Assembly (NCBI RefSeq): GCF_900583165.1
Contig: NZ_UTKY01000085.1
Span: 62,001 to 126,000, forward strand
Length of the DNA: 64,000 bases
Direction of reading: 5' to 3'
Source of the DNA: Pseudomonas viridiflava
GTDB taxonomy: Bacteria; Pseudomonadota; Gammaproteobacteria; Pseudomonadales; Pseudomonadaceae
The position numbers and the translations under genes were made by a program. The notes under the pieces are model-generated. The model was not told the origin of the DNA. It saw only the letters and a program-made list of their open reading frames with translations, and searched no databases. Below are positions 41,673-50,919 of the stretch, one piece after another; within the stretch, counting starts at the first letter, position 1, and every line of letters starts with the position of its first letter.

Positions 41673-41826
41673 CAATTACTGGCGGCATGGTTGTGGGTGG
41701 CTCCTCAACGGGCGGCGGCGGATTGACCGGCGGCTCCTCCTCCGGAATCGGCTTGGGTTCCGTGGGGGGCAGCGTGGGGTTATCGATATTCGGGTCGGGC
41801 GTTTCAGCCGGGATCGGGATATTCAT
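41650..41826 (-). CDS. Proline-rich mini-protein
   Basis: Protein of 58 residues, 21 of them proline, with many Glu and Thr (P-T-E-P-K-P-I-P-E-E-E-P-P, then V-N-P-P-P-P-V-E-E-P-P). No Cys, no signal peptide, no hydrophobic helix: it should be an extended acidic coil. The ATG at 41826 has a near-perfect AAAGGAGG site 7 nt upstream, the main evidence that it is translated. It overlaps the 3' end of the MgtC-like gene in antisense by 23 bp. Unknown function; similar small proline-rich frames exist in pseudomonads as far as I recall. Confidence 0.6.
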   Translation of the reverse strand: MNIPIPAETPDPNIDNPTLPPTEPKPIPEEEPPVNPPPPVEEPPTTMPPVIVSPSQNA

Positions 41827-41912
41827 CGGTATGGCCTCCTTTGTGCTTTGCTCTATCGGTGGACATCCGCCGGGGCAAATTGATTCCCCGCCCAATGGCG
41901 GTACATCCACCT

Positions 41913-41940
41913 GAACTTTTAACGCGGGGCCGGGCTCGGA
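41913..41940 (+). promoter_or_regulatory. AlgU (sigma-22/RpoE)-like promoter of the glgE operon
   Basis: GAACTT (41913-41918), 17 nt, TCGGA (41936-41940): a perfect -35 and one mismatch to TCTGA in the -10. Predicted start near 41947, 84 nt before glgE. AlgU controls osmotic and envelope stress genes in Pseudomonas, which fits a trehalose/glucan operon. Confidence 0.5.
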
Positions 41941-42030
41941 CCTATGACGGCCTTGCTCAGGGAGAGCGGCGTCGTATCAGAATTCGGATCAAGCAAAGAG
42001 CGTCCATAGGGCGTAAGGGGAAGATGCTCG

Positions 42031-44019
42031 ATGACTGCTGAAACACTGACTCCAGATGAATCCTTGTTACCGTTGTCCCAGGCCTTGTTGCTGCCCAGGA
42101 TCGCCATCGAAAGCACCACCCCCGTGATTGACGGCGGCGAATTCGCCGTAAAAGCCGTGGTGGGCCAGCGCGTCAACGTCACCAGCAAAGTCTTCGCCGA
42201 CGGCCATGACAAGCTCGCCGTACTGATTCGCTGGCGCCCGCTGTTGGACGAGAGCTGGCACAGCGTGGTGATGACTGACGTGGGCAACAATGGTTGGGAG
42301 GGCGCGTTCACTGTCGCAGCCGTAGGCCCTCACGAATATTGCATCGAAGCCTGGATCGATACCTTCGCCAGCTTCTGTTATGAACTGCGCAAAAAGCACG
42401 AGGCCGGTGTGCCGGTGAGCCTGGAACTGCAGGAAGGCCGCAGCCTGGTGCTGCAGGCCGCCGAGCGCAGTGACAACGAACTGCGTGACCGCCTCATGCT
42501 GCTGCATCACGAACTGTCCGGCTTATTGGAAACCGAGCAGGTCGCGCAATTTCTGCACGAAGACAGTGCGCACCTGATGACCCAGGCCGATCACCGTGCG
42601 TATTTAAGTGTCAGCACCGTGTACCCGATTGACGTGGAGCGTGAGGCAGCCCTGTTTGCAAGTTGGTATGAGCTGTTCCCGCGCTCGATCACCGACGATC
42701 CGGCGCGCCACGGCACGTTCAATGATGTGCACGCGCGCTTGCCGATGATCCATGACATGGGCTTCGACGTACTGTACTTCCCGCCGATCCACCCGATCGG
42801 ACGTAGTCATCGCAAAGGCCCTAACAATTCCTTGACCGCCGGGCCTGATGACCCGGGCAGCCCCTATGCAATCGGCAGTGAAGACGGCGGCCATGAGGCG
42901 ATCCACCCGCAATTGGGCACTCGCGACGACTTCCGTCGGCTGGTCAAGGCTGCCGCCGACCATGGTTTGGAAATCGCCCTGGACTTCGCCATTCAATGCT
43001 CCCAGGACCACCCATGGCTCAAACAACACCCCGGCTGGTTCAACTGGCGCCCGGACGGCACGATCAAGTACGCGGAGAACCCGCCGAAAAAATACCAGGA
43101 CATCGTTAACGTTGACTTCTATGCCGCAGATGCGATTCCCAGTCTGTGGACCGAGCTGCGCGACGTAGTCGTGGGTTGGGTGGAAGAGGGCGTGAAGACT
43201 TTTCGCGTCGACAATCCTCACACCAAGCCGCTGCCGTTCTGGCAATGGTTGATCAGCGATGTACGTGCCAAGCACCCTGAGGTGATCTTTCTGGCCGAAG
43301 CCTTCACCACGCCGGCAATGATGGCGCGGCTGGGCAAGGTCGGGTATTCCCAGAGCTACACCTACTTTACCTGGCGCAACACCAAGGCCGAATTGAGTGA
43401 ATATTTCACCCAGTTGAATGAATCGCCGTTGCGCGAATGTTTTAGGCCGAACTTCTTCGTCAACACGCCGGATATCAACCCAGGCTTTTTGCATGAGTCT
43501 GGCCGCCCTGGCTTCTTGATACGCGCGGCATTGGCCACCATGGGCTCGGGCCTCTGGGGCATGTATTCGGGGTATGAACTGTGCGAAGCCGCGCCGGTAC
43601 CGGGCAAAGAGGAATACCTGGATTCGGAGAAGTACCAGATTCGCGTCCGCGACTTTACCGCGCCGGGCAACATCATCGCCGAAATTGCCCAGCTTAACCG
43701 TATACGCCGGCAAAACCCGGCGTTGCAGACCCACTTGGGGTTGAAGCTGTACAACGCGTGGAACGACAACATCCTGTACTTCGGCAAGCGCAGTGAGGAT
43801 GGCAGCAACTTTATTTTGATCGCGGTGAACCTCGATCCTTATAACGCCCAGGAAGCGAACTTTGAGTTGCCACTGTGGGAAATGGGCCTGCCGGACGATG
43901 CCCAGACCCAGGGTGAAGACTTGATGAACGGCCATCGCTGGACCTGGTATGGCAAGACCCAGTGGATGCGGCTGGAGCCCCATACCCCCTTCGGTATCTG
44001 GCGCATCACCACCCCCTAA
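42031..44019 (+). CDS. glgE: Alpha-1,4-glucan:maltose-1-phosphate maltosyltransferase GlgE
   Basis: GH13 enzyme of 662 residues that extends alpha-1,4-glucan with maltose-1-phosphate. N-terminal beta domain (about 20-125), a helical insert (about 130-190), then the catalytic barrel: YFPPIHPIGRSHRKGPNN, EIALDFAIQCSQDHPW, KTFRVDNPHTKPLPFW (nucleophile Asp) and IFLAEAFTTPAMM (acid/base Glu). The length matches Streptomyces/Mycobacterium GlgE. GGGGAAG ribosome site. First gene of the operon with treS-mak and glgB, in the order expected for the GlgE pathway: trehalose to maltose to maltose-1-phosphate to branched glucan. Confidence 0.95.
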   Translation: MTAETLTPDESLLPLSQALLLPRIAIESTTPVIDGGEFAVKAVVGQRVNVTSKVFADGHDKLAVLIRWRPLLDESWHSVVMTDVGNNGWEGAFTVAAVGPHEYCIEAWIDTFASFCYELRKKHEAGVPVSLELQEGRSLVLQAAERSDNELRDRLMLLHHELSGLLETEQVAQFLHEDSAHLMTQADHRAYLSVSTVYPIDVEREAALFASWYELFPRSITDDPARHGTFNDVHARLPMIHDMGFDVLYFPPIHPIGRSHRKGPNNSLTAGPDDPGSPYAIGSEDGGHEAIHPQLGTRDDFRRLVKAAADHGLEIALDFAIQCSQDHPWLKQHPGWFNWRPDGTIKYAENPPKKYQDIVNVDFYAADAIPSLWTELRDVVVGWVEEGVKTFRVDNPHTKPLPFWQWLISDVRAKHPEVIFLAEAFTTPAMMARLGKVGYSQSYTYFTWRNTKAELSEYFTQLNESPLRECFRPNFFVNTPDINPGFLHESGRPGFLIRAALATMGSGLWGMYSGYELCEAAPVPGKEEYLDSEKYQIRVRDFTAPGNIIAEIAQLNRIRRQNPALQTHLGLKLYNAWNDNILYFGKRSEDGSNFILIAVNLDPYNAQEANFELPLWEMGLPDDAQTQGEDLMNGHRWTWYGKTQWMRLEPHTPFGIWRITTP

Positions 44020-44040
44020 GCCTGAATGAATGCGGTCGAT

Positions 44041-44066
44041 GTGGGAGGGGGCTTGCCCCCTCCCAC
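44041..44066. repeat. Collapsed REP hairpin between glgE and treS
   Basis: GTGGGAGGGGG, loop CTTG, then CCCCCTCCCAC: a single perfect hairpin in the 97-nt gap inside the operon. It has no T-run, so it is more likely to affect mRNA stability than to end transcription. Confidence 0.85.
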
Positions 44067-44116
44067 AGGTCAACCGCGTTTGGCCTGCAGTATTTTAGTG
44101 TCATCAGGAGTTTCCA

Positions 44117-47100
44117 ATGGCGAAGAAACCCACCCCAGCCACGTTCATCAAAGACCCGCTCTGGTACAAGGACGCGGTGATCTACCAAGTTCACGTCAAA
44201 TCCTATTTCGACTCCAACAACGACGGGATCGGTGATTTTCCCGGCCTGATCGCCAAACTCGACTACATCGCCGACCTCGGTGTTAACACCATCTGGCTGC
44301 TGCCGTTCTACCCCTCGCCACGCCGGGATGACGGTTATGACATCGCCGAATACCGGGGCGTGCACAGCGACTACGGGACCATGGCCGACGCCAAGCGCTT
44401 TATCGCCGAGGCCCACAAGCGCGGGCTGCGGGTGATTACCGAGCTGGTGATCAACCACACCTCCGACCAGCATCCCTGGTTTCAACGGGCGCGCAAGGCC
44501 AAGCCGGGTTCGGCGGCACGTGACTTTTATGTGTGGTCCGATGACGACCAGAAATACGACGGCACCCGCATCATCTTCCTCGACACCGAGAAGTCCAACT
44601 GGACCTGGGACCCGGTCGCCGGCCAATACTTCTGGCACCGGTTTTACTCCCACCAACCGGACCTGAATTTCGACAACCCGCAAGTGATGAAGGCGGTGCT
44701 GTCGGTGATGCGCTATTGGCTGGATATGGGCATTGACGGCCTGCGCCTGGACGCTATCCCTTACCTGATCGAGCGTGACGGCACCAACAACGAAAACCTG
44801 CCGGAAACCCACGACGTCCTCAAACAGATTCGCGCTGAAATCGATGCCCATTACCCCGACCGCATGTTGCTGGCAGAAGCCAACCAGTGGCCCGAAGACA
44901 CTCAGCTCTATTTCGGTGACAAGAAGGGCGATGATGGCGATGAATGCCACATGGCCTTCCACTTCCCGTTGATGCCGCGCATGTACATGGCATTGGCCCA
45001 GGAGGATCGTTTCCCGATCACCGACATCCTGCGCCAGACCCCGGAGATCCCAGCCAATTGCCAGTGGGCGATCTTCCTGCGCAACCACGATGAGCTGACC
45101 CTGGAGATGGTCACCGACAAAGAGCGCGACTACCTGTGGAATTACTACGCCGCCGACCGCCGCGCGCGTATCAACCTCGGCATTCGGCGCCGCCTGGCAC
45201 CGCTGATGGAGCGCGACCGCCGGCGTGTCGAGCTGCTTAACAGCCTGCTGCTGTCGATGCCGGGCACGCCGACCCTGTATTACGGCGATGAAATCGGCAT
45301 GGGCGATAATATCTACCTTGGCGACCGCGATGGCGTGCGTACGCCGATGCAATGGTCCATCGACCGCAACGGCGGCTTCTCCCGCGCCGACCCGGCCAGC
45401 CTGGTGTTGCCGCCGATCATGGACCCGCAATACGGCTACCAGTCGGTCAACGTCGAGACCCAGACCCAAGACCCCCATTCGTTGCTCAACTGGACCCGAC
45501 GCATGCTGGCGGTGCGCAAGCAGTCCAAGGCATTTGGCCGAGGTAGCCTGAAAATGCTGTCGCCGAGCAATCGACGCATCCTGGCGTATACCCGTGAATT
45601 CACCGGGGAGGATGGGCGTACCGAGATCATCCTGTGCGTGGCCAACGTGTCGCGCAGTGCCCAAGCGGCTGAGCTGGACCTGTCGGCGTTTGCCGGCATG
45701 GTCCCGGTAGAAATGCTCGGGGGCAACGCCTTTCCACCCATTGGCCAGCTGAATTTCCTGCTGACGCTCGCGCCCTACGGTTTCTATTGGTTTGTGCTGG
45801 CGGCAGAAAACCAGATGCCCAGCTGGCATGTGGAGCCCGCGCAAAGCATCCCGGATTTCACCACACTGGTGCTGAAAAAACGTATGGAAGAATTACTCGA
45901 AGAACCCAGTCGCAGCACACTGGAGCAGACTTCTTTGCCCGCTTGGTTGCCCAATCGTCGCTGGTTTGCTGGTAAGGACACCGCTATCGACAACGTACGC
46001 ATCGCCTACGGTGTGCGCTTTGGCGATGCGCAACACCCGGTGTTGCTCAGTGAAATCGACGTCACCAGCGGCGGCCAAGTCAGCCGTTACCAATTGCCGT
46101 TTGGCTTTTTGGGGGAAGACCAATTCACCAGCGCCTTGCCCCAGCAACTGGCCCTTGCCCGCGTGCGCCGAGTGCGTCAGGTCGGCCTGGTGACGGATGC
46201 ATTCAGCCTGGAGCATTTTATCCGCGCAGTGATCCAAGGGCTGCAAGCGGGTACGGTAGTGAACACCCCCGAAGGTGACCTGCGTTTTGAAGCCACGCCG
46301 CATCTGGCCAAGTTGCAGCTCACCGATGCATCAGAAGTGCGCTACCTATCTGCCGAGCAGTCCAACAGCTCGGTGGTGGTTGGCGAAAGCCTGGTGCTCA
46401 AGCTAATCCGCAAAGTCGCCTCCGGCGTCCACCCGGAGCTGGAGATGAGCGCCTACCTGACGGCCGCGGGCTATCCGAATATCTCGCCGCTGCTGGGCTC
46501 GATGATTCGACGCGACGGTGCAGGCCAGGACAACTTGTTGATGATTGCCCAAGGCTACCTGAGCAACCAGGGCGACGCTTGGGCCTGGACGCAAAACAGT
46601 CTGGAACGGGCGATTCGTGATGAGTTGGCCGAGGCCATGTCCGAACAGGAACAACACTACAACGCCTTGGGTGAGTTGAAAGACTTTGCCGGGTTGTTGG
46701 GTCAACGCCTGGGCGAGATGCATGGGGTGCTGGGGGCGAAAACCACCGACATGGACTTCAACCCCGAAATCACCACCGCCAAGGATACCCAAGCCTGGGC
46801 CAAGGACGTGGGCGCCCAGCTCGACCGCGCCTTGCAATTGCTCAAGCTTCATCAAACTCAGTTGAACCCTGCCAATCAGGCGCTGGTCAGTGATTTGCTG
46901 GCGCAGAAAAAAGCCATCGCCGCGCATGTGCAGTCTCTGGCGAAAGCCACGGTGGGTGGGCTGCGCATTCGGGTCCACGGGGATCTGCATTTGGGCCAGG
47001 TACTGGTGGTGAAAGGCGATGCGTACCTGATCGACTTTGAAGGTGAACCGGCGCGCCCGCTGCATGAGCGGCGCGGCAAGCACAGCCCCTATAAGGATGT

Positions 47101-47464
47101 GAGCGGCGTGCTGCGCTCCTTCGATTACGCGGCGGCCATGGCCTTGAATGTGCAAGGGGTGGATCAATCACCCGAAGCGGACCAGGCGCGCAAGCGCGTG
47201 ACCGATCGTTATCTGAAAGAAGCACGCGCGGCATTTATCCAGGCTTATCAGGCCGCTACGTCTACACTGGCGCATGACTGGCAGGATGCCAAAGGCCAGG
47301 ACGCAGCGCTGACGTTGTTCAGTCTGGAGAAGGCCGCGTATGAAGTGGCTTACGAAGCGGAAAATCGCCCGACTTGGCTGCCGGTGCCCCTGCAAGGGTT
47401 GCACGGCTTGTTGAGCGGGATTGCACCTATATCGAAGACTGCACGCGGTGGGGAGACGTCATGA
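44117..47464 (+). CDS. treS: Trehalose synthase / maltokinase fusion (TreS-Mak)
   Basis: Two-domain enzyme of 1115 residues. Residues 1 to about 550 are TreS, a GH13 trehalose/maltose isomerase: VIYQVHVKSYFDSNNDGIGD, GLRLDAIPYLIERDG (nucleophile Asp), LLAEANQWPEDTQ (Glu) and FLRNHDELTLEM. After a linker, about 600-1110 is a maltokinase (Pep2) with the kinase-like motifs VHGDLHLGQ (catalytic loop) and YLIDFEGEP (metal-binding DFEG). The fusion channels maltose directly to maltose-1-phosphate for GlgE. CAGGAG ribosome site; the stop overlaps glgB by ATGA. Confidence 0.95.
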   Translation: MAKKPTPATFIKDPLWYKDAVIYQVHVKSYFDSNNDGIGDFPGLIAKLDYIADLGVNTIWLLPFYPSPRRDDGYDIAEYRGVHSDYGTMADAKRFIAEAHKRGLRVITELVINHTSDQHPWFQRARKAKPGSAARDFYVWSDDDQKYDGTRIIFLDTEKSNWTWDPVAGQYFWHRFYSHQPDLNFDNPQVMKAVLSVMRYWLDMGIDGLRLDAIPYLIERDGTNNENLPETHDVLKQIRAEIDAHYPDRMLLAEANQWPEDTQLYFGDKKGDDGDECHMAFHFPLMPRMYMALAQEDRFPITDILRQTPEIPANCQWAIFLRNHDELTLEMVTDKERDYLWNYYAADRRARINLGIRRRLAPLMERDRRRVELLNSLLLSMPGTPTLYYGDEIGMGDNIYLGDRDGVRTPMQWSIDRNGGFSRADPASLVLPPIMDPQYGYQSVNVETQTQDPHSLLNWTRRMLAVRKQSKAFGRGSLKMLSPSNRRILAYTREFTGEDGRTEIILCVANVSRSAQAAELDLSAFAGMVPVEMLGGNAFPPIGQLNFLLTLAPYGFYWFVLAAENQMPSWHVEPAQSIPDFTTLVLKKRMEELLEEPSRSTLEQTSLPAWLPNRRWFAGKDTAIDNVRIAYGVRFGDAQHPVLLSEIDVTSGGQVSRYQLPFGFLGEDQFTSALPQQLALARVRRVRQVGLVTDAFSLEHFIRAVIQGLQAGTVVNTPEGDLRFEATPHLAKLQLTDASEVRYLSAEQSNSSVVVGESLVLKLIRKVASGVHPELEMSAYLTAAGYPNISPLLGSMIRRDGAGQDNLLMIAQGYLSNQGDAWAWTQNSLERAIRDELAEAMSEQEQHYNALGELKDFAGLLGQRLGEMHGVLGAKTTDMDFNPEITTAKDTQAWAKDVGAQLDRALQLLKLHQTQLNPANQALVSDLLAQKKAIAAHVQSLAKATVGGLRIRVHGDLHLGQVLVVKGDAYLIDFEGEPARPLHERRGKHSPYKDVSGVLRSFDYAAAMALNVQGVDQSPEADQARKRVTDRYLKEARAAFIQAYQAATSTLAHDWQDAKGQDAALTLFSLEKAAYEVAYEAENRPTWLPVPLQGLHGLLSGIAPISKTARGGETS

Positions 47465-49698
47465 GCTTTACACATAAAGAACCGCTGCAACCTAAGTTGA
47501 CAGCATTGCCGGCATCCAAGGATGTCGAGGCGCTGGTACGCGCCGAACACCGCGACCCGTTCTCTATCTTGGGGCCGCACGATGATGAGCAGGGCGGGCA
47601 ATTTATCCGCGCGTTCCTGCCCGAGGCCTTGAGCGTCCAAGTGCTGGCACGTGACAGTGGTGAGTCGATGGGCAGCCTGGATGCCACGCAGGTACCGGGT
47701 TTGTTCGTTGGGCAATTTAATAACCGTCAGCCGTACTTATTGAAAATCCAATGGGCGGGTGGTGAGCAAGTCACCGAAGACCCCTATAGCTTCCAACAGC
47801 TGTTGCTGGGGGAAATGGACCTCTACCTGTTTGCCGAAGGCAATCACCGTGACCTCAGCAGTTGCCTGGGCGCTCAAGTGACCAGCGTGGACGGCGTGCA
47901 GGGCGTGCGATTTGCGGTATGGGCGCCGAATGCCCGCCGAGTGTCGGTAGTGGGTGACTTCAATATCTGGGACGGCCGCCGCCACCCAATGCGTCTGCGT
48001 CACCCGTCTGGCGTGTGGGAGCTGTTTATCCCACGCTTGCAGCCCGGTGCGGCCTACAAATACGAGATTCTGGGCGCCAACGGCATTTTGCCGCTCAAGG
48101 CTGACCCGATGGCATTGGCCACTCAGTTGCCGCCCGATACGGCGTCAAAAGTCGCCGAGCCCCTTAACGTGGATTGGCAAGACCACGAGTGGATGCAGTC
48201 GCGGGTCGAGAAACAAAAGACCTCGGCGCCGTTGTCGATCTATGAGTTGCACGTGGGTTCGTGGCAATGCGAGTTGGACGAGGCCGGCGAAGTCGCCCGC
48301 CAGTACAACTGGCGTGAGCTGGCTGAGCGCTTGGTGCCGTATGTGCAGCAATTGGGTTTCACCCACGTTGAGCTGATGCCGATTATGGAGCACCCCTTCG
48401 GCGGCTCATGGGGCTATCAGGCGCTGTCACAATTCGCCCCGACTGCCCGGTTTGGTTCGCCCGAAGATTTCGCCTACTTTATCGATGCCTTGCATCGCGC
48501 CGATATCGGCGTGATTCTTGACTGGGTACCGGCGCATTTCCCCACCGATACCCATGGCCTGGCGCAGTTCGACGGCACCGCGCTGTACGAGTACGCCAAC
48601 CCGCTGGAGGGCTTCCACCAGGATTGGGACACGCTGATCTACAACCTGGGCCGCACCGAAGTGCACGGTTTTATGTTGGCGTCGGCGCTGCACTGGTTGA
48701 AACACTTCCATATTGACGGTCTGCGGGTGGATGCGGTCGCTTCCATGCTCTACCGCGACTATTCGCGCAAAGCCGGTGAGTGGGTACCCAATCGCCATGG
48801 CGGCCGCGAAAACCTCGAAGCCATCGACTTCCTGCGTCACCTCAACGACGTAGTGGCGCTGGAGGCGCCGGGTGCGCTGGTGATCGCCGAAGAATCCACC
48901 GCCTGGCCAGGCGTGAGCCAGCCGACCCAACAGGGCGGCCTGGGCTTCAATTACAAGTGGAACATGGGCTGGATGCATGACTCGCTGCATTACATCCAGC
49001 AAGACCCGGTCTACCGCGCCCATCATCACAACGAGTTGAGCTTTGGCCTGGTGTATGCCTGGTCCGAGCGCTTTATTCTGCCGATTTCCCACGATGAAGT
49101 GGTGCACGGCAAGCATTCGCTGATCGACAAAATGCCCGGCGACCGCTGGCAGAAATTTGCCAACCTACGGGCCTACCTGGCGTTTATGTGGATGCATCCG
49201 GGTAAGAAACTGTTGTTTATGGGCTGCGAATTCGGCCAATGGCGCGAGTGGAACCACGACCAGCAGCTGGATTGGTACCTGTTGCAATACGCCGAGCACA
49301 AGGGCGTGCAGAAATTGGTGGGCGACTTGAACCGTCTGTATCGGGAGGAACCGGCCCTGCATGAACAGGACGACGCGCCCCAAGGGTTCCAGTGGTTGAT
49401 CGGCGACGACGCAATTAACAGCGTTTACGCTTGGTTGCGTTGGAGCAAGGATGGCAAGCCGGTGCTGGTGGTGGCCAACTTCACCCCAGTGCCGCGCGCA
49501 GCCTACGCGGTCGGTGTTCCGTTTGCCGGGCGCTGGAGTGAGGTGATCAACAGCGATGCGGACACCTATGCCGGTTCCAACTATGGCAATGGCGGTGAGG
49601 TCTTCACCCAGGAGGAGCCACGCCATGGGCAGCCGGTGTCGTTGTCGTTGAATGTGCCGCCGTTGGGCGTGCTGATTCTGCGGCCGGAAGCGCTTTAA
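47461..49698 (+). CDS. glgB: 1,4-alpha-glucan branching enzyme GlgB
   Basis: GH13 branching enzyme of 745 residues. N1/N2 carbohydrate modules (CBM48, G-V-R-F-A-V-W-A-P-N-A-R-R-V), then the barrel: ELMPIMEHPFGGSWGYQ, LRVDAVASMLYRDYSRK (nucleophile Asp), ALVIAEESTAWPGV (Glu) and LPISHDEVVHGKHSL. The ATG at 47461 overlaps the end of treS by 4 nt, so translation is coupled. It adds alpha-1,6 branches to the glucan made by GlgE. Confidence 0.95.
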   Translation: MSFTHKEPLQPKLTALPASKDVEALVRAEHRDPFSILGPHDDEQGGQFIRAFLPEALSVQVLARDSGESMGSLDATQVPGLFVGQFNNRQPYLLKIQWAGGEQVTEDPYSFQQLLLGEMDLYLFAEGNHRDLSSCLGAQVTSVDGVQGVRFAVWAPNARRVSVVGDFNIWDGRRHPMRLRHPSGVWELFIPRLQPGAAYKYEILGANGILPLKADPMALATQLPPDTASKVAEPLNVDWQDHEWMQSRVEKQKTSAPLSIYELHVGSWQCELDEAGEVARQYNWRELAERLVPYVQQLGFTHVELMPIMEHPFGGSWGYQALSQFAPTARFGSPEDFAYFIDALHRADIGVILDWVPAHFPTDTHGLAQFDGTALYEYANPLEGFHQDWDTLIYNLGRTEVHGFMLASALHWLKHFHIDGLRVDAVASMLYRDYSRKAGEWVPNRHGGRENLEAIDFLRHLNDVVALEAPGALVIAEESTAWPGVSQPTQQGGLGFNYKWNMGWMHDSLHYIQQDPVYRAHHHNELSFGLVYAWSERFILPISHDEVVHGKHSLIDKMPGDRWQKFANLRAYLAFMWMHPGKKLLFMGCEFGQWREWNHDQQLDWYLLQYAEHKGVQKLVGDLNRLYREEPALHEQDDAPQGFQWLIGDDAINSVYAWLRWSKDGKPVLVVANFTPVPRAAYAVGVPFAGRWSEVINSDADTYAGSNYGNGGEVFTQEEPRHGQPVSLSLNVPPLGVLILRPEAL

Positions 49699-49749
49699 AG
49701 GCTCTGCTGTGCGGGATTCTGTTGTCCGCGCTGCTGGCAGGGTGCCACA

Positions 49750-50916
49750 ATGGCGCCTTTGTCGTGGCAACAGAATCAGGCGGATTTCATGAATGGCCTT
49801 GGGCGTGAGCAGGACCAGGATTGGTTTATCGAAGATCAGGTTCGAACTGACCGTTTGCACCAGCTGTTTCGTCAATCGTTTGCGGCGATTTTCGGCAGTT
49901 ATCTCGGTGCGCTCATGTTGTGCTGGCTATGCTGGGACCGGTTTGACCATCAGGTCATCCTGATCTGGTTGGTGGCATTGGCGGTTTCGACTTTGTTGCG
50001 GCTGCACATGTTCATGGGCTGGTTTCGCTGCCCTAACGCCGAGCGCACGCCGGATCGCTGGGAACGGCGTTATTGGGTCACGTTAATGCTGTCCGCCGGC
50101 ATCTGGGGGTTTGGTGCATTGGCCGTCATGCCGACCGACGATCGGCTGTCCCAGGCATTGGTCATGCTGTTTACCGTCGGTATGTCGGTGAGTGCGGTGT
50201 CCTGCTATTCCGCCTATCGCTACATGACGCTCGGGTCCATGGGCCTGGTGCTGCTGCCCTGTACGGTGTGGCTGCTGTTTCAGCCTTCGTCGATGCAAGT
50301 GGGCGTCGCCATAGCGGTGCTGGTGTTTTCCACCTTTGTGGTCAGCGCCACACGCAAACTGTCGGATGCCCTGGAAAAAGCCTTTCGCCTGACCCGGCAG
50401 ATGGAACGGGCCCACACGATCTCCACCCGCGCCGCCCAAACCGACGAGCTGACCGGCTTGATGAACCGCCGCGCCTTCTACGAGCGCGCCCAAGTGCTGT
50501 ACGCCCAATGCCGCCATAACCAGCAGCCGCTGTGTGCGCTGATGCTGGACATGGACCACTTCAAGGCGATCAACGACACCTACGGCCACCAGGCCGGTGA
50601 CCAAGTGTTGCGCCAGATTGGCGGGGTGATCAGCGCCTCGTTTCGCCATGCCGATGTGTATGGGCGCCTGGGGGGCGAGGAGTTTGCGGTGTTGCTGCCC
50701 AATACGTCGCTGGAAACCGCACGGGCGATTGCCGAGCAATTGATCAAGGCCATCTCCGGGCTGGCTGCCGAACCCGTGCATGGCCTGACGGCCAGCCTGG
50801 GCGTGGCCTCTACCCATTTTCAGGACGAGGACCTGCATGGCCTGATGAACACTGCTGACAAGGCGCTGTATCGCGCAAAGGCTCAAGGCCGCAATCAGGT
50901 GGCGGTGGCGGAGTAG
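49750..50916 (+). CDS. Membrane diguanylate cyclase (GGDEF)
   Basis: Protein of 388 residues with an N-terminal membrane region of about six helices (47-210, no recognised sensor) and a C-terminal GGDEF domain (about 225-385). The active site is GGEEF at 308-312, an active variant. The inhibitory I-site RxxD is present as RHAD five residues before it, so product inhibition by c-di-GMP is expected. A second ATG at 49789 is possible. It is 51 nt after glgB and may be read through from it. Confidence 0.92.
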   Translation: MAPLSWQQNQADFMNGLGREQDQDWFIEDQVRTDRLHQLFRQSFAAIFGSYLGALMLCWLCWDRFDHQVILIWLVALAVSTLLRLHMFMGWFRCPNAERTPDRWERRYWVTLMLSAGIWGFGALAVMPTDDRLSQALVMLFTVGMSVSAVSCYSAYRYMTLGSMGLVLLPCTVWLLFQPSSMQVGVAIAVLVFSTFVVSATRKLSDALEKAFRLTRQMERAHTISTRAAQTDELTGLMNRRAFYERAQVLYAQCRHNQQPLCALMLDMDHFKAINDTYGHQAGDQVLRQIGGVISASFRHADVYGRLGGEEFAVLLPNTSLETARAIAEQLIKAISGLAAEPVHGLTASLGVASTHFQDEDLHGLMNTADKALYRAKAQGRNQVAVAE

Positions 50917-50919
50917 GGT

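Noticed and set aside
44006..45844. 612-codon open frame on the minus strand
   Set aside because: Antisense to the catalytic part of TreS; no start signal and no recognisable domain.
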